Part shown: piece after piece, positions 49,550 through 62,337 of the stretch
How the letters are laid out: the number at the start of each line of letters is the position of its first letter
Numbering within the stretch: position 1 is the first letter of the stretch
Source of the DNA: Volvariella volvacea V23
Lineage: Eukaryota > Basidiomycota > Agaricomycetes > Agaricales > Pluteaceae
DNA: 64,000 nt
Direction of reading: 5' to 3'
NCBI GenBank assembly: GCA_000349905.1
Contig: KB722736.1
Location: 3,112,754-3,176,753, forward strand
Program-made: the position numbers and the translations under genes
Notes under the pieces: generated by a model
Database searches by the model: none
What the model was told of the DNA's origin: nothing
The model's input: the letters and a program-made list of their open reading frames with translations, nothing else

Positions 49550-50136
49550 CTAGTACGCCTGACCTCTTCCTTTCTCCCCAGTTCCGCTACCCCTCGCTGG
49601 ATTAAGGTTGAAGGTCGTGCTGGCAATGGCTTCGCCACTCTGTTCCTTTCCGTTCTCCAGAATGAACTTAATGACATCTACGTCCACTGAGGTTCCGAAT
49701 GTGGTGTCTAGTTGTTGCTTGGAGGGCTTCCCGAGGATACCCTGGGAACCTTGTGTGGAATGATAGACATTGAATGCTAAAGCGCGATCAGCTCGATGCA
49801 TGCGCATTATAGCTGTTAATGCACTCACAATCTACTACTTGAGCCAGTGGAATTGACCTGTGCAACACAGCGTGTCAGCTACATTGGCGGTGCAAGGGAC
49901 AAGTGGAAAGTACGTGTCTGCGGTCGAATTAGTGACTTGGATCGACGACGATCGGGCACCAGACTTACCGCCATTCCTCCACTTCTTGTACTGTGCGGAA
50001 AATACATCGCCATTCAGTAGGAATTACAACCATGGGCGCATGATGAGAGTACCTCGGCTGGATCTATGATGACAGTGTATTCTTCAGTAGATTGGGTGCT
50101 GGGCTTGTAGATGACTTTGCTAAGTGTTTTGGGCAT
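49550..50136 (-). CDS. Rtc3/SBDS-domain-like small protein
   Basis: This resembles the fungal Rtc3 family, which has a single SBDS-type N-terminal fold and is linked to RNA metabolism and stress in yeast; its molecular role is not settled. Five exons (50053-50136, 49969-49990, 49914-49917, 49829-49857, 49550-49776) give 121 aa. The family reads VIYKPSTQSTEEYTVII, then EYKKW and IPLAQVVD, then GILGKPSKQQLDTTFGTS and DVIKFILENGKEQSGEAI, ending in a Gly/Arg tail. The third exon is only 4 nt (ACAC, coding the middle of NGDTSIPL); without it the frame is lost. A TATA box lies at 50231-50238. Confidence is high for the family, moderate for the micro-exon. Confidence 0.82.
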
Positions 50137-51142
50137 GTCGGATGAGGTTGCAGAGGCGAAGACGCAGCAAATGGGGTGATAGTAGTAACGATAATAGAAT
50201 GAAAGGTAGTAAGGCCTGGGCGGAGAGGGGCTTATATAGGCAGTATGTTATCCTTTAATGACGTCGTCTTGTGATCTCGGTTGTAACCGACTGCATCACA
50301 TGCCTGCGCACGGGGTACTTTCCAATCCCCTGAAATGAAGCCTTTCATGCTTTGCTATCCGTTGTTCTTCGCGTTTTGCTGAGAACAATGATATCAGACT
50401 TGAACACAACCATTGCCAAGCCCACACAGCAGATGCCATGCACAAATTCATGTGTCTGTGAGGTCTTGTCGGTTTGGATTAAGCTAAGCATGTTCGAGTT
50501 GACAGCCACCAGACAGGTTAGCATGGAACTGTGGCAAACTGTTCTTCCTGGGATGTATTGAACATTTAGGGCAACCCGGGCATAACCTACCCGAACTCCT
50601 GCAACCGCGACTCTCGATGCTGGGAAAGCGAGAGAACATCGAACGTATGAGGCTTCGAAAGCCCCCAAGCATTGGTGCGTCGAGGTACTAGCTAAAATTC
50701 CAATAACGCAATTGAACAAGGCACCATTGCTCATTTGTTTGCTTCCGTTTTGCTGTGCAAGTAAACAGGCCAGCCAAGGCTCATCTTACAAGTTAAGGAA
50801 TCTTCTTGATACTCGTGGCTCTGCGTATTTTCAAGTTATCTCGCAGTTCTTGCGGCTTTCCGCACTGTAGCCATCACACCCTTGTGGCATCCTCCTCAGG
50901 TTTGGGCCCAGTCAGAGGCTGTTGAGTTTGATGCCCTCCCAAAGAGAGAAACTGTCACCAAATATGAGCAATTTGTGGCATCACGATGATGTCGAAGAAT
51001 TTCACTATTTCCGACCGTCCGACTGTCTGGATTGCATCTGTGGATGTCCGCCGACTGACTGACCTACCCAGCCCGTGGGAACCTCAGATAACCTCTAAAG
51101 AGCTGATCGATTGTCAGTTTCATCCCAACTCGATCCATCGCC
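50137..51142. other. Divergent intergenic region, Rtc3-like gene and enolase
   Basis: These 1006 bases should contain the strong enolase promoter on the right and the Rtc3-like promoter on the left (TATA at 50231). A minus-strand open frame (50345-50734, 129 aa) is Cys- and hydrophobic-rich but matches nothing I know and has no clear exons; I do not call it a gene. No tRNA or repeat is seen. Confidence 0.4.
50231..50238 (-). promoter_or_regulatory. TATA box of the Rtc3-like gene
   Basis: The minus strand reads TATATAAG about 95 bases upstream of the ATG at 50136, consistent with a core promoter. Confidence 0.5.
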
Positions 51143-52847
<1,705 letters not shown>

Positions 52848-53840
52848 GCTACGAGATCTTCGGAAGGAACACAAGGACAATGAATGTACGGAATGTATGA
52901 GCCGCACGATGTATTTTAAACGAGAACCTGCCACTGGCAACTGCTTTACCGACACATATTCAAGGGTACCTTCCCTTTTCGTACCGCCATTGATTAGCGC
53001 GCGCCTTTCTATCGTCAACCATACTCCTTCCTACCGTCAAAATCTACCGCCAAAATTAGAATACGAGGACCACGCTTTTAATCTCTACTTCCAAGGAAGG
53101 GGTGCATTTAAGCTTGTCTTCTCGGAGAATGAGTCCGTTCGCTTTCGGCCGCTGCCACAGTCTAACCGGTTGTGCTCCCAATGGGCCCACGCTATGACTT
53201 CGGCAGAGGAAGGGTTTCTTTCCTAGGGTCTGATAGAGCAACGTTCTAGAAATGCCTCCCAAAAGACATTGTTGAGCCCCTTTTAGGATCTCCATTTGTA
53301 TGGGCAAACCGACTGAGAAGTATTGCCATCCGCAAAGAGGGCTTGGGGCATCTTACACCTCGCAGCATCGTGAGAGGAGTTCGGGATCCTAGTCATTGGC
53401 GAATTCTCATTGAAATGCTTGGGTATAGGGTTCAATTCCTTTCGCGGTCATTGAAAAAGACTTTTCACAGTCCTCATTAAGCCATTTCATGCGGCACTCA
53501 CAAGGGTCGAAGGCTTGAGGTTACCAAGTAAGGATATGTTAGATTTTGAACTTCTTTGGACACAGACGTGCCGGGAAGCCTGTGAAGTGATTTATTGAGC
53601 CACGATCATATACAATTGGACGAACACCCTCCAAGAATATTAATCTCCAATGGCAGCCGAACAGAGAACACCGTTTCTGGTAAGGAATTTGGGGTCACGA
53701 AATCATCCGAACCAACTTGAGACGAGCACCAGCAAGAGCACAAGGTGGCACAACGACTACATGTGAGCAATCTACGAGAAGCGCCGTGTGCCCGGGGAGT
53801 ACTTGGGGGATTGGTAGTGAGTATGATTAGTCCAGTTACA
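52848..53840. other. Long intergenic region after enolase
   Basis: These 993 bases lie between enolase and MLH3, which converge. A 109-residue open frame starts near the end of enolase (ATG at about 52896, ending 53226) and has no recognisable domain; it may be chance in the 3' region. A GGTTCAATTCC stretch near 53429 recalls a tRNA T-loop, but no full cloverleaf can be drawn. No repeat seen. Confidence 0.4.
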
Positions 53841-56800
53841 TCATATTGAGAGCTTCTCTAGCTCCTGCCAGGCAATTTGGTTACTACATTGCTCCCAAGA
53901 CTCGGAGTCTGTACTCAGTGTGGTCAGGTCAACTGCTGGAACCAGCGAAGGCCTAGTAAAGTGGATATTAAGTGCTAGAAGGGAGTCATCTAAGAATGGA
54001 AATAGGATCCCTACCGTCCGTGGGCACACTGGAATGGAAATGCTGTCTGCGATAGCTGGCGTATTAACCTCTCGCACTGATCATGAGTCAAAGAATCATT
54101 AAACATAATAGCCCCTACGGGATATTCCTTGTGATTATCCTTCCTTGGAAAGGGCGGGCAGAACTCACCACGGCATGCTTTGGAATTAATTAATGCAAGG
54201 AGCCCGCGAGGGCACCAGCGAAGGGCAGTGAGCCAATAAAACTCATCGTCTGGCTGTGCGTCTGGATAGCTTGGATGATGATGCGATTTATTCATCTCTA
54301 TCTCGAGCTGACCGATGAAGCCCTTGACGAGATCACGAAGCTCGTCTCCAGTCATCAACTATCAAAACGTAGATTGAGTGGGGTAAATGAAGTCGAAGAC
54401 CAGACTGTATTTGCCTTTTCGCTGACAATTTCAGGAATGCTCTCTACTTGTACTTGGTAGTAACCTGTATCGTTCCCGTCTGGACTCTCCTCTTCATCCC
54501 GGCCTGAAATCGGGTTTGTGTAAGATAAGCCATCCAGAGGACCGAAATGTATGCCCCAGTGACGAAATGCCGCCTGCATCTCAGTTGAGGACGAGAGATG
54601 CTGGACTTCGTGCCGACTCAGCAAGACAAGACGGGGTGGAGACAATTCCTTGATTGGGACACATTTAGTCGAGTCGCTCCCATCGTCTCGACTATGCAGA
54701 AATCCCAAACACAGGTCCTTTAGGAATTGTTCTACACGGACTCGCTCGTCAGCAGCATGTTGATCGACCAGCACTATTGTTTGACTAGTACGCCGCTGCT
54801 GGGATTCCAGAGGTGCCTCGGAGTGGGCATCGGTGCTGTCAGCTTCGTTCGGTAGCTGAGAGCTAATGACGCAAGCAATGAACTTGCAATCTACCTGGTT
54901 AATAACAACAGCTTGGCCCAGATCACCTTTTTTGAAGCGACGCCTAAGGGAAGGAGAATCCAGGTTTTCAAACCGAGTGCGGAAATCGTGACAGGGGATT
55001 GCCAACGGTCTGGATCCCTGACATGAGTTACAGCCCCGCTTGCCGAAGGATTCCTTCTCATTCCCAAAGGATTGAGTAACGGATGGGATCACCTTTTCGC
55101 TAGGTGCGAAGTTTTGGTTAGACTGTACTAACTGTCAGTCAACTCTCTTTCCCTGCAGCCTGACAGCCAACCTGGAGGGCGGAGATAATCCATTGCGGAA
55201 CTGAATTATCAGCTCTAGCTTCACTGATCGTGGAATTTTTCTGTGGGATTGTGCGTCTACTCCCCGACAAGTTCAAAGGTATCCTTCCAGACTGAGTTGA
55301 TTGACCATGACCCTTGTGAGAATAACTGTTGCCTGTTCTGCGATTGACCACGAATGACTGTCCTGTGTTCCGATCGCTCCAAGTCATTTCATCATCGGCC
55401 AAAGGGACCTAGAAATCTTTAGCCTGGGCCGGCGCAGTATGGGATCGTCCCTACATTTATGGGCACTATGGGTTGCTGTGGTGGGCGACCTCGGTCGTCA
55501 TATCCGGGATCACCTCCATCAAACTCAACATAGCCAGAATCACCCTCGAAATTCAATTTTCGCCGCTTGTGCGGTGATAAGGGAAACCCCAGCCCACCTT
55601 TACCTTCCTGTCGGACCTGGGCAAACCCATTACGAACTAGGAAATCTTGCACAGACGAAGATAATAGAGAGGCTACGTTTGTCTTATTCTATTAGAGTCA
55701 ATCAAGAAACAACTTCGATAGTTGTCAATAGTCAGCACACCTCAATATGGACAGATGTCTTTGCCGGTTCGAGACAATTGTCGACTTGGTCAGGTGGCAC
55801 AGTTATATTGAGGACGTAGACAGGCTTCTTCTCCATTTTTCTAGGAGACCTTCGCTCGTCTAGGCATTCAATTAGTAAATTAACTTGATGAATAATACAG
55901 GACACCGGACCAGAACGGGAGAGATCCATCTCTCCTTGCTCGTCGAAAGCCTGTCGACGATCGAAATAGTATGCATGCATGCCTAGGCTATGACGTAGCA
56001 TATTACACACATTTTTGCTGAAGGTGCTGGAAGCAAAGCGAGAGTCGATGACACGATGGAGCTCGCAAGGCGCGACAGGATGCCGATTAATGTCTGTGTA
56101 ATTAAGATTTGTAGTACAGATCAAAGGAGTGCAACTTACAAAGAAATTGGTACAGCTATCATCCATCTATGAGTGCACGCATACAAAGCCGGAGACAATG
56201 CTAACCTTGGAGTGCGCACCAACCAGGCTAATAAAACCATGAATTTTGATAGGGCCTGACTCGGCCTTAATCTCATCAGTATACTAAAACTGGGCTGAGC
56301 TGTCACGTTGCAGATGCTTCTAGTGCGGACAATCTGACCTCTGCCAGTGCTCGTCCATATGTGGATCGAAAACTAGCAACGCTTGATGCCGTCTAATGGT
56401 TGTAAGTAGGGACTCGTCTTCGACCTCGAGCATTCACCTTGGGTATTTTGTATCGTATTCCATCTTTTACTTGCAGCTCCTGGCTATGCTGGGTATTTTC
56501 TAGAGTAAAGGAGACTGAAGAGAAGACTAGCGCGTAAGCCTCCATTTCGCGACGAATGAGCTCTATGGTCCTTGTTGCTGGTGGATGCGAACGCCGGCGA
56601 ACTGGAAGCTTTCAAAACAAGTTAAGTAGTCGGAATGCCTGTTCAGAACGAGATACGATACATTGTAGAAGGCATCGCGAATGCACACGACTGTCCCAGG
56701 GGTTTCTCTTCGCCAACGGATCGCCGGCCCACTATACAGACACTTTCCCCCCTATATCAAATAAATTTGTGATCACGAACGGCCAGGATGATTGGGTCAT

Positions 56801-57293
56801 ACTTTCGTAATGATGGCCCAAGTTTCTCTTGAATTTCTCGTCCGAGAGGAGATTTCGAGACAACACAAGTCAGCAGCTGATGGTAGGGCTACCCAATGTC
56901 AGGTTGGTGACCACCCAACACCAAGCGGTCAGTATAAAACGGACCTTCTCCTCTGAAACCAAACGTTTGTAGCGCATTTAAGGCATCTGAAGCATGCTCC
57001 TTGGATGTAACTGCGAAATGTCCGTTGGGATTGTAAATCCGACATCAAGAACACGCACTGTATCGTCCCTCCTCAGACCCTTGGCTCAAAAGAAGCAGGC
57101 CTTCCTTGCTGATCCCAGATCCATCGTCCTTGACCCAGCAAGTCCACTCTTCGCAGTTGACGCCAATTTCAATGGTCTGGGCGCCTGCATCAAGAGAATT
57201 CTGCAGCAGCTCCGAGACGATCTGGGGCAAAGTTGTAAGAATCTGGGTAGAGCGAAGCTTGGCGCGGGTTGGTGGTGGCAGCTTCTCAATCAT
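53841..57293 (-). CDS. MLH3: DNA mismatch-repair endonuclease MLH3
   Basis: MLH3 pairs with MLH1 to cut DNA in mismatch repair and, in meiosis, to resolve crossovers. Start is the ATG at 57293; upstream frame is open but starts only with GTG. The GHKL ATPase domain begins IEKLPPPTRAKLRSTQIL, with SELLQNSLDAGAQTIEIG holding the ATP-binding Asn, and DDGSGI the next motif. Near 54725-54775 the endonuclease motif DQHA-x2-E-x4-E is intact (DQHAADERVRVE). The C-terminal dimerisation part reads RGAIMFNDSLTHDQCERLI and FPFQCAHGRPSLVP, the latter formed by a final splice, ending LEKLSI at 53841. Several introns. Tandem with MCC beta, 100 bases upstream. Confidence 0.92.
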
Positions 57294-57392
57294 GCAGATA
57301 CCAGGGTGGTAGTTGCAGAAGCCAAGGGCCGCCACAAACGTGATGGTTGTCTGCTATATTACGTGGTGACTGGATGACGTCACGCGACTACG

Positions 57393-59731
57393 TTACATTC
57401 TGAACACGCCAAACCCTTTCTTGTCACCGTCCCAAGTGGTGTACGTGCTACTATTCTGTCCAGCCGTTCCACGCTCTCTGGCGGCTAGAGCTAGACCCAA
57501 TCCAACAACGTCTCTGGTGTCGGTCGGTCTTATGATACCATCATCCCATAGTCTGGCACTTGAGTAGAGGGCCGTTGACTGGTGCTCAATCTCTGCCTTC
57601 AGTGACGCGTGCTGAGAGGGATCCCTAAAATAACGAGTCAGTGGCAGTAGAACTCGTTGGATTTATTGCCGCACTTGGAGACACTAGTCATTACTTGTGA
57701 GAGCTGAGCAGAACCCATCACAGAGACTTTGGCATTCTGGTATTGACAGTAAGCCAAGTGTCAGTCAAAAAAATAGGGGCTGCGTACCGGCCACATCCAC
57801 AAGAAGCGAGGAGAATACTAATGGGGATCGTCAGAATATTTCAAAGGAGCTATCGTTTTTGCTTACAGCGCGTCCGGCCATACCTGCGGTGACAATATTA
57901 AGCGTCAGGGTACCTGTAACTCGCGCTGGACTTACCATAGTTTCCTGCACCAAAACTACCACCGACGATGACGGTGAGCTTGGGTACGTCCGCACACGCA
58001 ACGGCTCGAACCATCTTGGCACCTTTGACAAGTTCAGCCTTCCACCCCATCTACATTTCGGTCATTAACCCACCATCTTTTGCGATTCCACCCTTTTCGG
58101 CCTTTGACCCGACCATGTAACCTATATAACACTGAGATTGTAAACCTTGATTGGAAAGAGGCATTGCTACCTGTTACGTTCACAAGGAACAACAGTGGTA
58201 TCTTGCGTTGCGAGCAGAGTTCGATAAAATGCGTAGCTTTGAGAGCTGAGGGAGAGAACAAGATGCCGTTGTTTGCAACTATACCAACAGGGTAGCCATG
58301 GATGTGTGCGAAGCCCTTATAACAAAAGATGAGCAAAGAGAACTACCAGAAGGTGCGTTAAAGCTTACGGTGACCATAGTAGTACCGTACTCCTTTTTGA
58401 ACTCCCTAAACCGGCTACCATCTACGATTCTTGAAATGACATTCCGCATATCAAATGCTTGTCGAACATCAATTCCAACTATGCCGTGGAGGTCTGATGC
58501 TGGGTATAATGGATCTTCAGGAGCTTGTGGCGGCTGTTCATTGATCAGGGATTGCTGCGAGGTGTATATTTCTCTGCACATACGGGTACGGGCTTGCCTC
58601 CTGCCATGCCTAGGTCACCCACTACTCCTCGTGCAATAGCGATTGCATGCTCATCATCCCGGGCCAAATGATCCGTAACACCACTCTCGCTTGAGTGCAT
58701 TAGACCTCCACCCAGCGTTTCCTCATCTACGACTTCGCCTGTCGCTGCTTTGACAAGAGGTGGCCCGGCCAAGAATATGCGTCCTTGGTTTTGAACTATG
58801 ATGTTTTCGTCTGCCATAGCAGGTACATACGCGCCACCTATACACTCTGGTTAGAAACAAATACGCACTGAGAGTCGATGATAACTGACCCGCTACGGAA
58901 ATACCGTGTACGACTGCAATTTGAGGTATACCAAGGGCAGACATTTGTGCCTGTTGCAATGTGAGATATGAACTACGGTAGGTATAACTTCGCATACCAT
59001 GTTATAGAAAATACGACCGAAGTGTTCCTTGTCCGGGAACACGTTAGCTTGATACGGTAGTGCGGCACCGCCAGATTCAACTACAGAATATCATCTTGAG
59101 CGCCCAAGCAGGCTTAAATTGCGTATCACGCACCAACATAGACACACGGCAAACCGTGTTCGCGAGCGATTTCCTGCGCCCGGAGGTGCTTTTTGACCTA
59201 TGCACTGGAAGTTAACTCCGGACTTTTGAAGAACGACAGAACTTACTGTCAAGGGGTAGTATGATCCTCCTTTCACGGTTGCATCGTTTACTACCACGAC
59301 GCACTCTCTCCCCGAGATCCTCCCTATGCCAGTAATGATACCAGCTCCTGGTATTGATTGACCCGGGTACACATCATGAGCCGCTAGAGGTGAGAGCTCC
59401 AGGAAGGGCGTATTAGGGTCAAGCAGCAATCCTAGCCTATGAACACATATGCTTTATGCTTGTCTTTCCGTTTACAAGACGACGGAACGCACCGTTCTCG
59501 TGGCAGCTTCTTCCCCTTACTTCTCATCCTCTCTGCAGCCTTGGGTCCACCACCGAGTCTAGCCTCGGCCATCTTCTTCTCTAGGTCTGCCACTAGTTTG
59601 TCCATAGCTGCTGCCTTTGCTGTGAATTCTGGAGATGACGTTGACACGAGATTTGGCAGTACACTTGCATGGTAGGACCTGCGGGACGACAGCATGGTCC
59701 TCATCGCTACCTTGTACAGTGTTGTTCGCAT
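57393..59731 (-). CDS. MCCB: 3-Methylcrotonyl-CoA carboxylase beta subunit
   Basis: The beta subunit transfers carboxyl from biotin (on the alpha subunit) to 3-methylcrotonyl-CoA in leucine breakdown in mitochondria. Start is the ATG at 59731. The N terminus is Arg/Ser-rich ([14 protein letters not shown]), a mitochondrial presequence. Carboxyltransferase motifs follow: [80 protein letters not shown], then [44 protein letters not shown] and [18 protein letters not shown]. The C terminus ends KKGFGVFRM. About ten introns. The AUH-type hydratase, the next enzyme of the pathway, is also in this window, some 50 kb away. Confidence 0.95.
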
Positions 59732-59961
59732 GCTGGCTATCCTCCTGATAGAACGAGTAAGATCAAGGTTAGAGTAGACCAGTAAGCGTATAGTGAAGGG
59801 TCAAATTTCGCAATGGGATGTGGAGGCTATCGGAGCCAGCTAAATTGTATACCGGTCGGAACTTCATCTCAAGTTCCGGCGCCATAGGTTACCGAAGCTA
59901 ATAAATAATGCGTGTGTACATACATCCAGGAAATCTCCAAAGCTATTAAATTGTACTGCAA

Positions 59962-61431
59962 TCAGAAATCCTTCCAATCATCATCCCAATCACTATTGCT
60001 CTTCGGTTGTTGGGTAGTGGTTGTGGTTGGTGCCCTAGTCGTTGCAATGGAAGAGGAAGTGGCCTGTGGTTGTGCTTGGCGGTACTCGCCAAAGAAATCA
60101 TCGTCATCATGGTCTTGGTACAATCGGGACGTTTCGCCGTCGTAACCAGTGGGGAGTGCCCCATATCCAGAGCGCGTGGGGCCACCACCCACTCTATCTC
60201 TTACGGAATCAACCATACCACCAACACTCTCGGCAACATCCACACCAAACTGCTGCTTCGACCATTGATTAGCACTGCTACCAACTTGTGCTGCTTTTTT
60301 CTGCGCATCAGAGACATAACCTCTAACGCTGGCATGGAAGTTTGGATCTGAGACCTTCTCGACACCGGGTTGGATGACACTCTCATTGATAGCCCTCGAG
60401 GCGCCAAGGACAACATTGGACAATAATGACCATCCCTTACTAAGAGCAGCTTTTGGGTTTTCCTGGAAATCTGATAATGTAGGAGTGGCAGCAGATGATG
60501 AAGCATATGAAGGATGGGAGGATGGCGAAGGAGTGTTCCCAAAGCCTTGATACCTCCCACCTTGCGAGGGTGGAAGGTCAGCGGGCCGACTTTCATTCAA
60601 CTTGCCAAGGCTTGTGAAAAACTGCTCATTTGCGGCCTTTTGATCCATGCCCAGATCGGGCGTTTGAGGCGCTGAATTTGGTGCTGGTGATGCTGAATCT
60701 CCTCTTAAGGAACTACCCAAAGCGGAACGACCGGTATTTCGTGATTTTCGAAGCCCTTGGGCAGATGACGGCCGCCCAGGTGGAGACAAGCCATTGCCGG
60801 GCTGTGAAGGTGGCGAGGGGCTCCATGGCTTGCCAGCTAGCTCTGCGTCCAACTGCTCAGGGGTGAGGACAATAGCGGTGACAGTTGACAGAATCGTGGC
60901 AGACCTTTTCGCGATATTGAGTTGCCGCCCAACAGTGATAGGTATCATGCACGCTGAGGCTATCGCTATAGCCGCCCTGTTCTACTGGAGTATAGGATTG
61001 CATGAATTCGCGAAATGGCCCATTACCACCCAGCTTCCAAATATTGAGCGACATTAGGTCAACAGTCGAGCAGGTTACCGCTTACTTGCATCCTGCGAAT
61101 CTGATCGTCCTGCCAAGTATCCATCGAAATCGATCTGACGAAACTAGGGCCCGTGGATGAGGAAATTGAGGGCGCAGGTATGCTGAATGCTAATGCACCT
61201 GACATGAACTCCAAACCCTCTATGAATCCCTGCACACTGCAAGCATATGAACACGGCGAAGCTGATGTATGTGAAAGATCTCAGGACGTGTGGTGATTGG
61301 AGCAAGACAACCGACCTCAAGGAAGCCCACTGGGGATTCGGGTTGGAGCAGTCATTGCAGATCTTGTTTTTGAGGTCCTCCCGCTTAACGAGGTCGCTCA
61401 AAATCTTCTTTGCAGCAGCCTGGTCGGTCAT
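59962..61431 (-). CDS. GCS1: Gcs1/ArfGAP1-type Arf GTPase-activating protein
   Basis: The protein stimulates GTP hydrolysis on Arf1 and helps COPI coat recycling at the Golgi. Start is the ATG at 61431. The ArfGAP zinc finger is CNDCSNPNPQWASL, then AVFICLQCAGIHRGFGVH (Cys-x2-Cys...Cys-x2-Cys) with the catalytic Arg in HRG, and VRSISMDTW. LGGNGPFREFMQSY comes next, then REKLDAELAGKPWSPS. The C-terminal 250 residues are Pro/Ser-rich with amphipathic segments GWSLLSNVVLGASRAINESV and EKVSDPNFHASVRGYVSDAQ, which resemble the curvature-sensing motifs, and the end DWDDDWKDF is the known Gcs1-type tail. Several introns; the C-terminal part is in one long exon. Confidence 0.92.
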
Positions 61432-62337
61432 TGAGGAGAACTGTGGTGTGCAGGTGGATGATCATGATACGCACCTCGGGGTCCAGGACAGGACAAAGGC
61501 CACACGTGGCAGGAGGAGCCACGTGGCAAACTCGCAATTATGACATGCAGTCTGTCGAGTTGTTGCTGATAAGATGAAGGCGTTCAGTCCTTTCTGGACC
61601 TGGTGCAACACGTATTGCTGTAAGTATGAAAGGCTTGCAGTCCCACAAACCGACCAAAAGCCTGTGGGCGAACTTTCGCGGCGAGCGCTGACGCGACCCT
61701 TCTCAAGAGCGAGCGAACCCGGGTGACCGAGGGCTCCAGACCACCGGGCCAACCAAGACTGTGGTACGAAGAGATCCGTGCGATACAGTCGACTAATTGT
61801 TGTCCTGGTGCGTAAAGGTTGCTTTCCAGCGATTGGGGCCAGTTGTAGAGCGTATAGATGCAGAATCAGCACGTTTGAACCCTCAAGTGGGCAAGGTGGC
61901 TGTGTACGTTCTCGGCTTTGATACTCTTGCTCTGTACCAAATCCACGAGCTCATCTTCGTCCCGTCTGAAGGACATCGTAGCCCATTGGTTCGTTATCAA
62001 GCCCGGTTTCTCCATCCTCCAATAGCATCTGGTCCGGCGTGGTAAACCCTTATAAACGGCAGGGCTTGGTCAATCCACTCCCTTGGGTCTGGTCCCTCCC
62101 TCCTGTTAGGACAATCACGTCCCACAACTCCGTCGTGCTTTGACAACCAGTCAGCAGTCGCTTTGCCTCCAGCTAAACGCTTCTTGCGTGGGAACCTGTT
62201 CTCAAGGCAATCCACACTTCTTGTGCCGTTCGCGGTCCCAGCTGCAGTTCCTCTTTGACTCAAATTAGCTCTCATCTGCGTCTTCACGGATATCTAGCTT
62301 CCATCTCATCCTACCGTCTATTTCAGTGGCGCTCCAA
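61432..62337. other. Unassigned region between ArfGAP and VelB-like genes
   Basis: These 906 bases lie between two divergent genes. They carry several open frames, mainly on the minus strand (about 61462-61872, 61900-62040 and 61997-62275), that I cannot assign. A TATAAA at 62051-62056 (plus) sits 287 bases before the velvet start. I see no tRNA or repeat. Confidence 0.4.

Noticed and set aside
50345..50734. 129-residue Cys-rich minus-strand open frame in the enolase upstream region
   Set aside because: No domain, no splice structure and no similarity I recognise; probably chance in a long promoter region.
53380..53460. tRNA-like stretch with GGTTCAATTCC
   Set aside because: It recalls a T-loop/B box, but the T stem pairs poorly and no matching acceptor, D and anticodon arms can be drawn at the right spacing.
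55960..55990. Short ATGCATGC repeat-like palindrome
   Set aside because: It lies within MLH3 coding sequence and codes HAYYFDR-type residues; too short to be a repeat element.
61797..62045. Plus-strand open frame before VelB
   Set aside because: It mirrors minus-strand frames in the same place and has no ATG context or domain; not supported as a gene.
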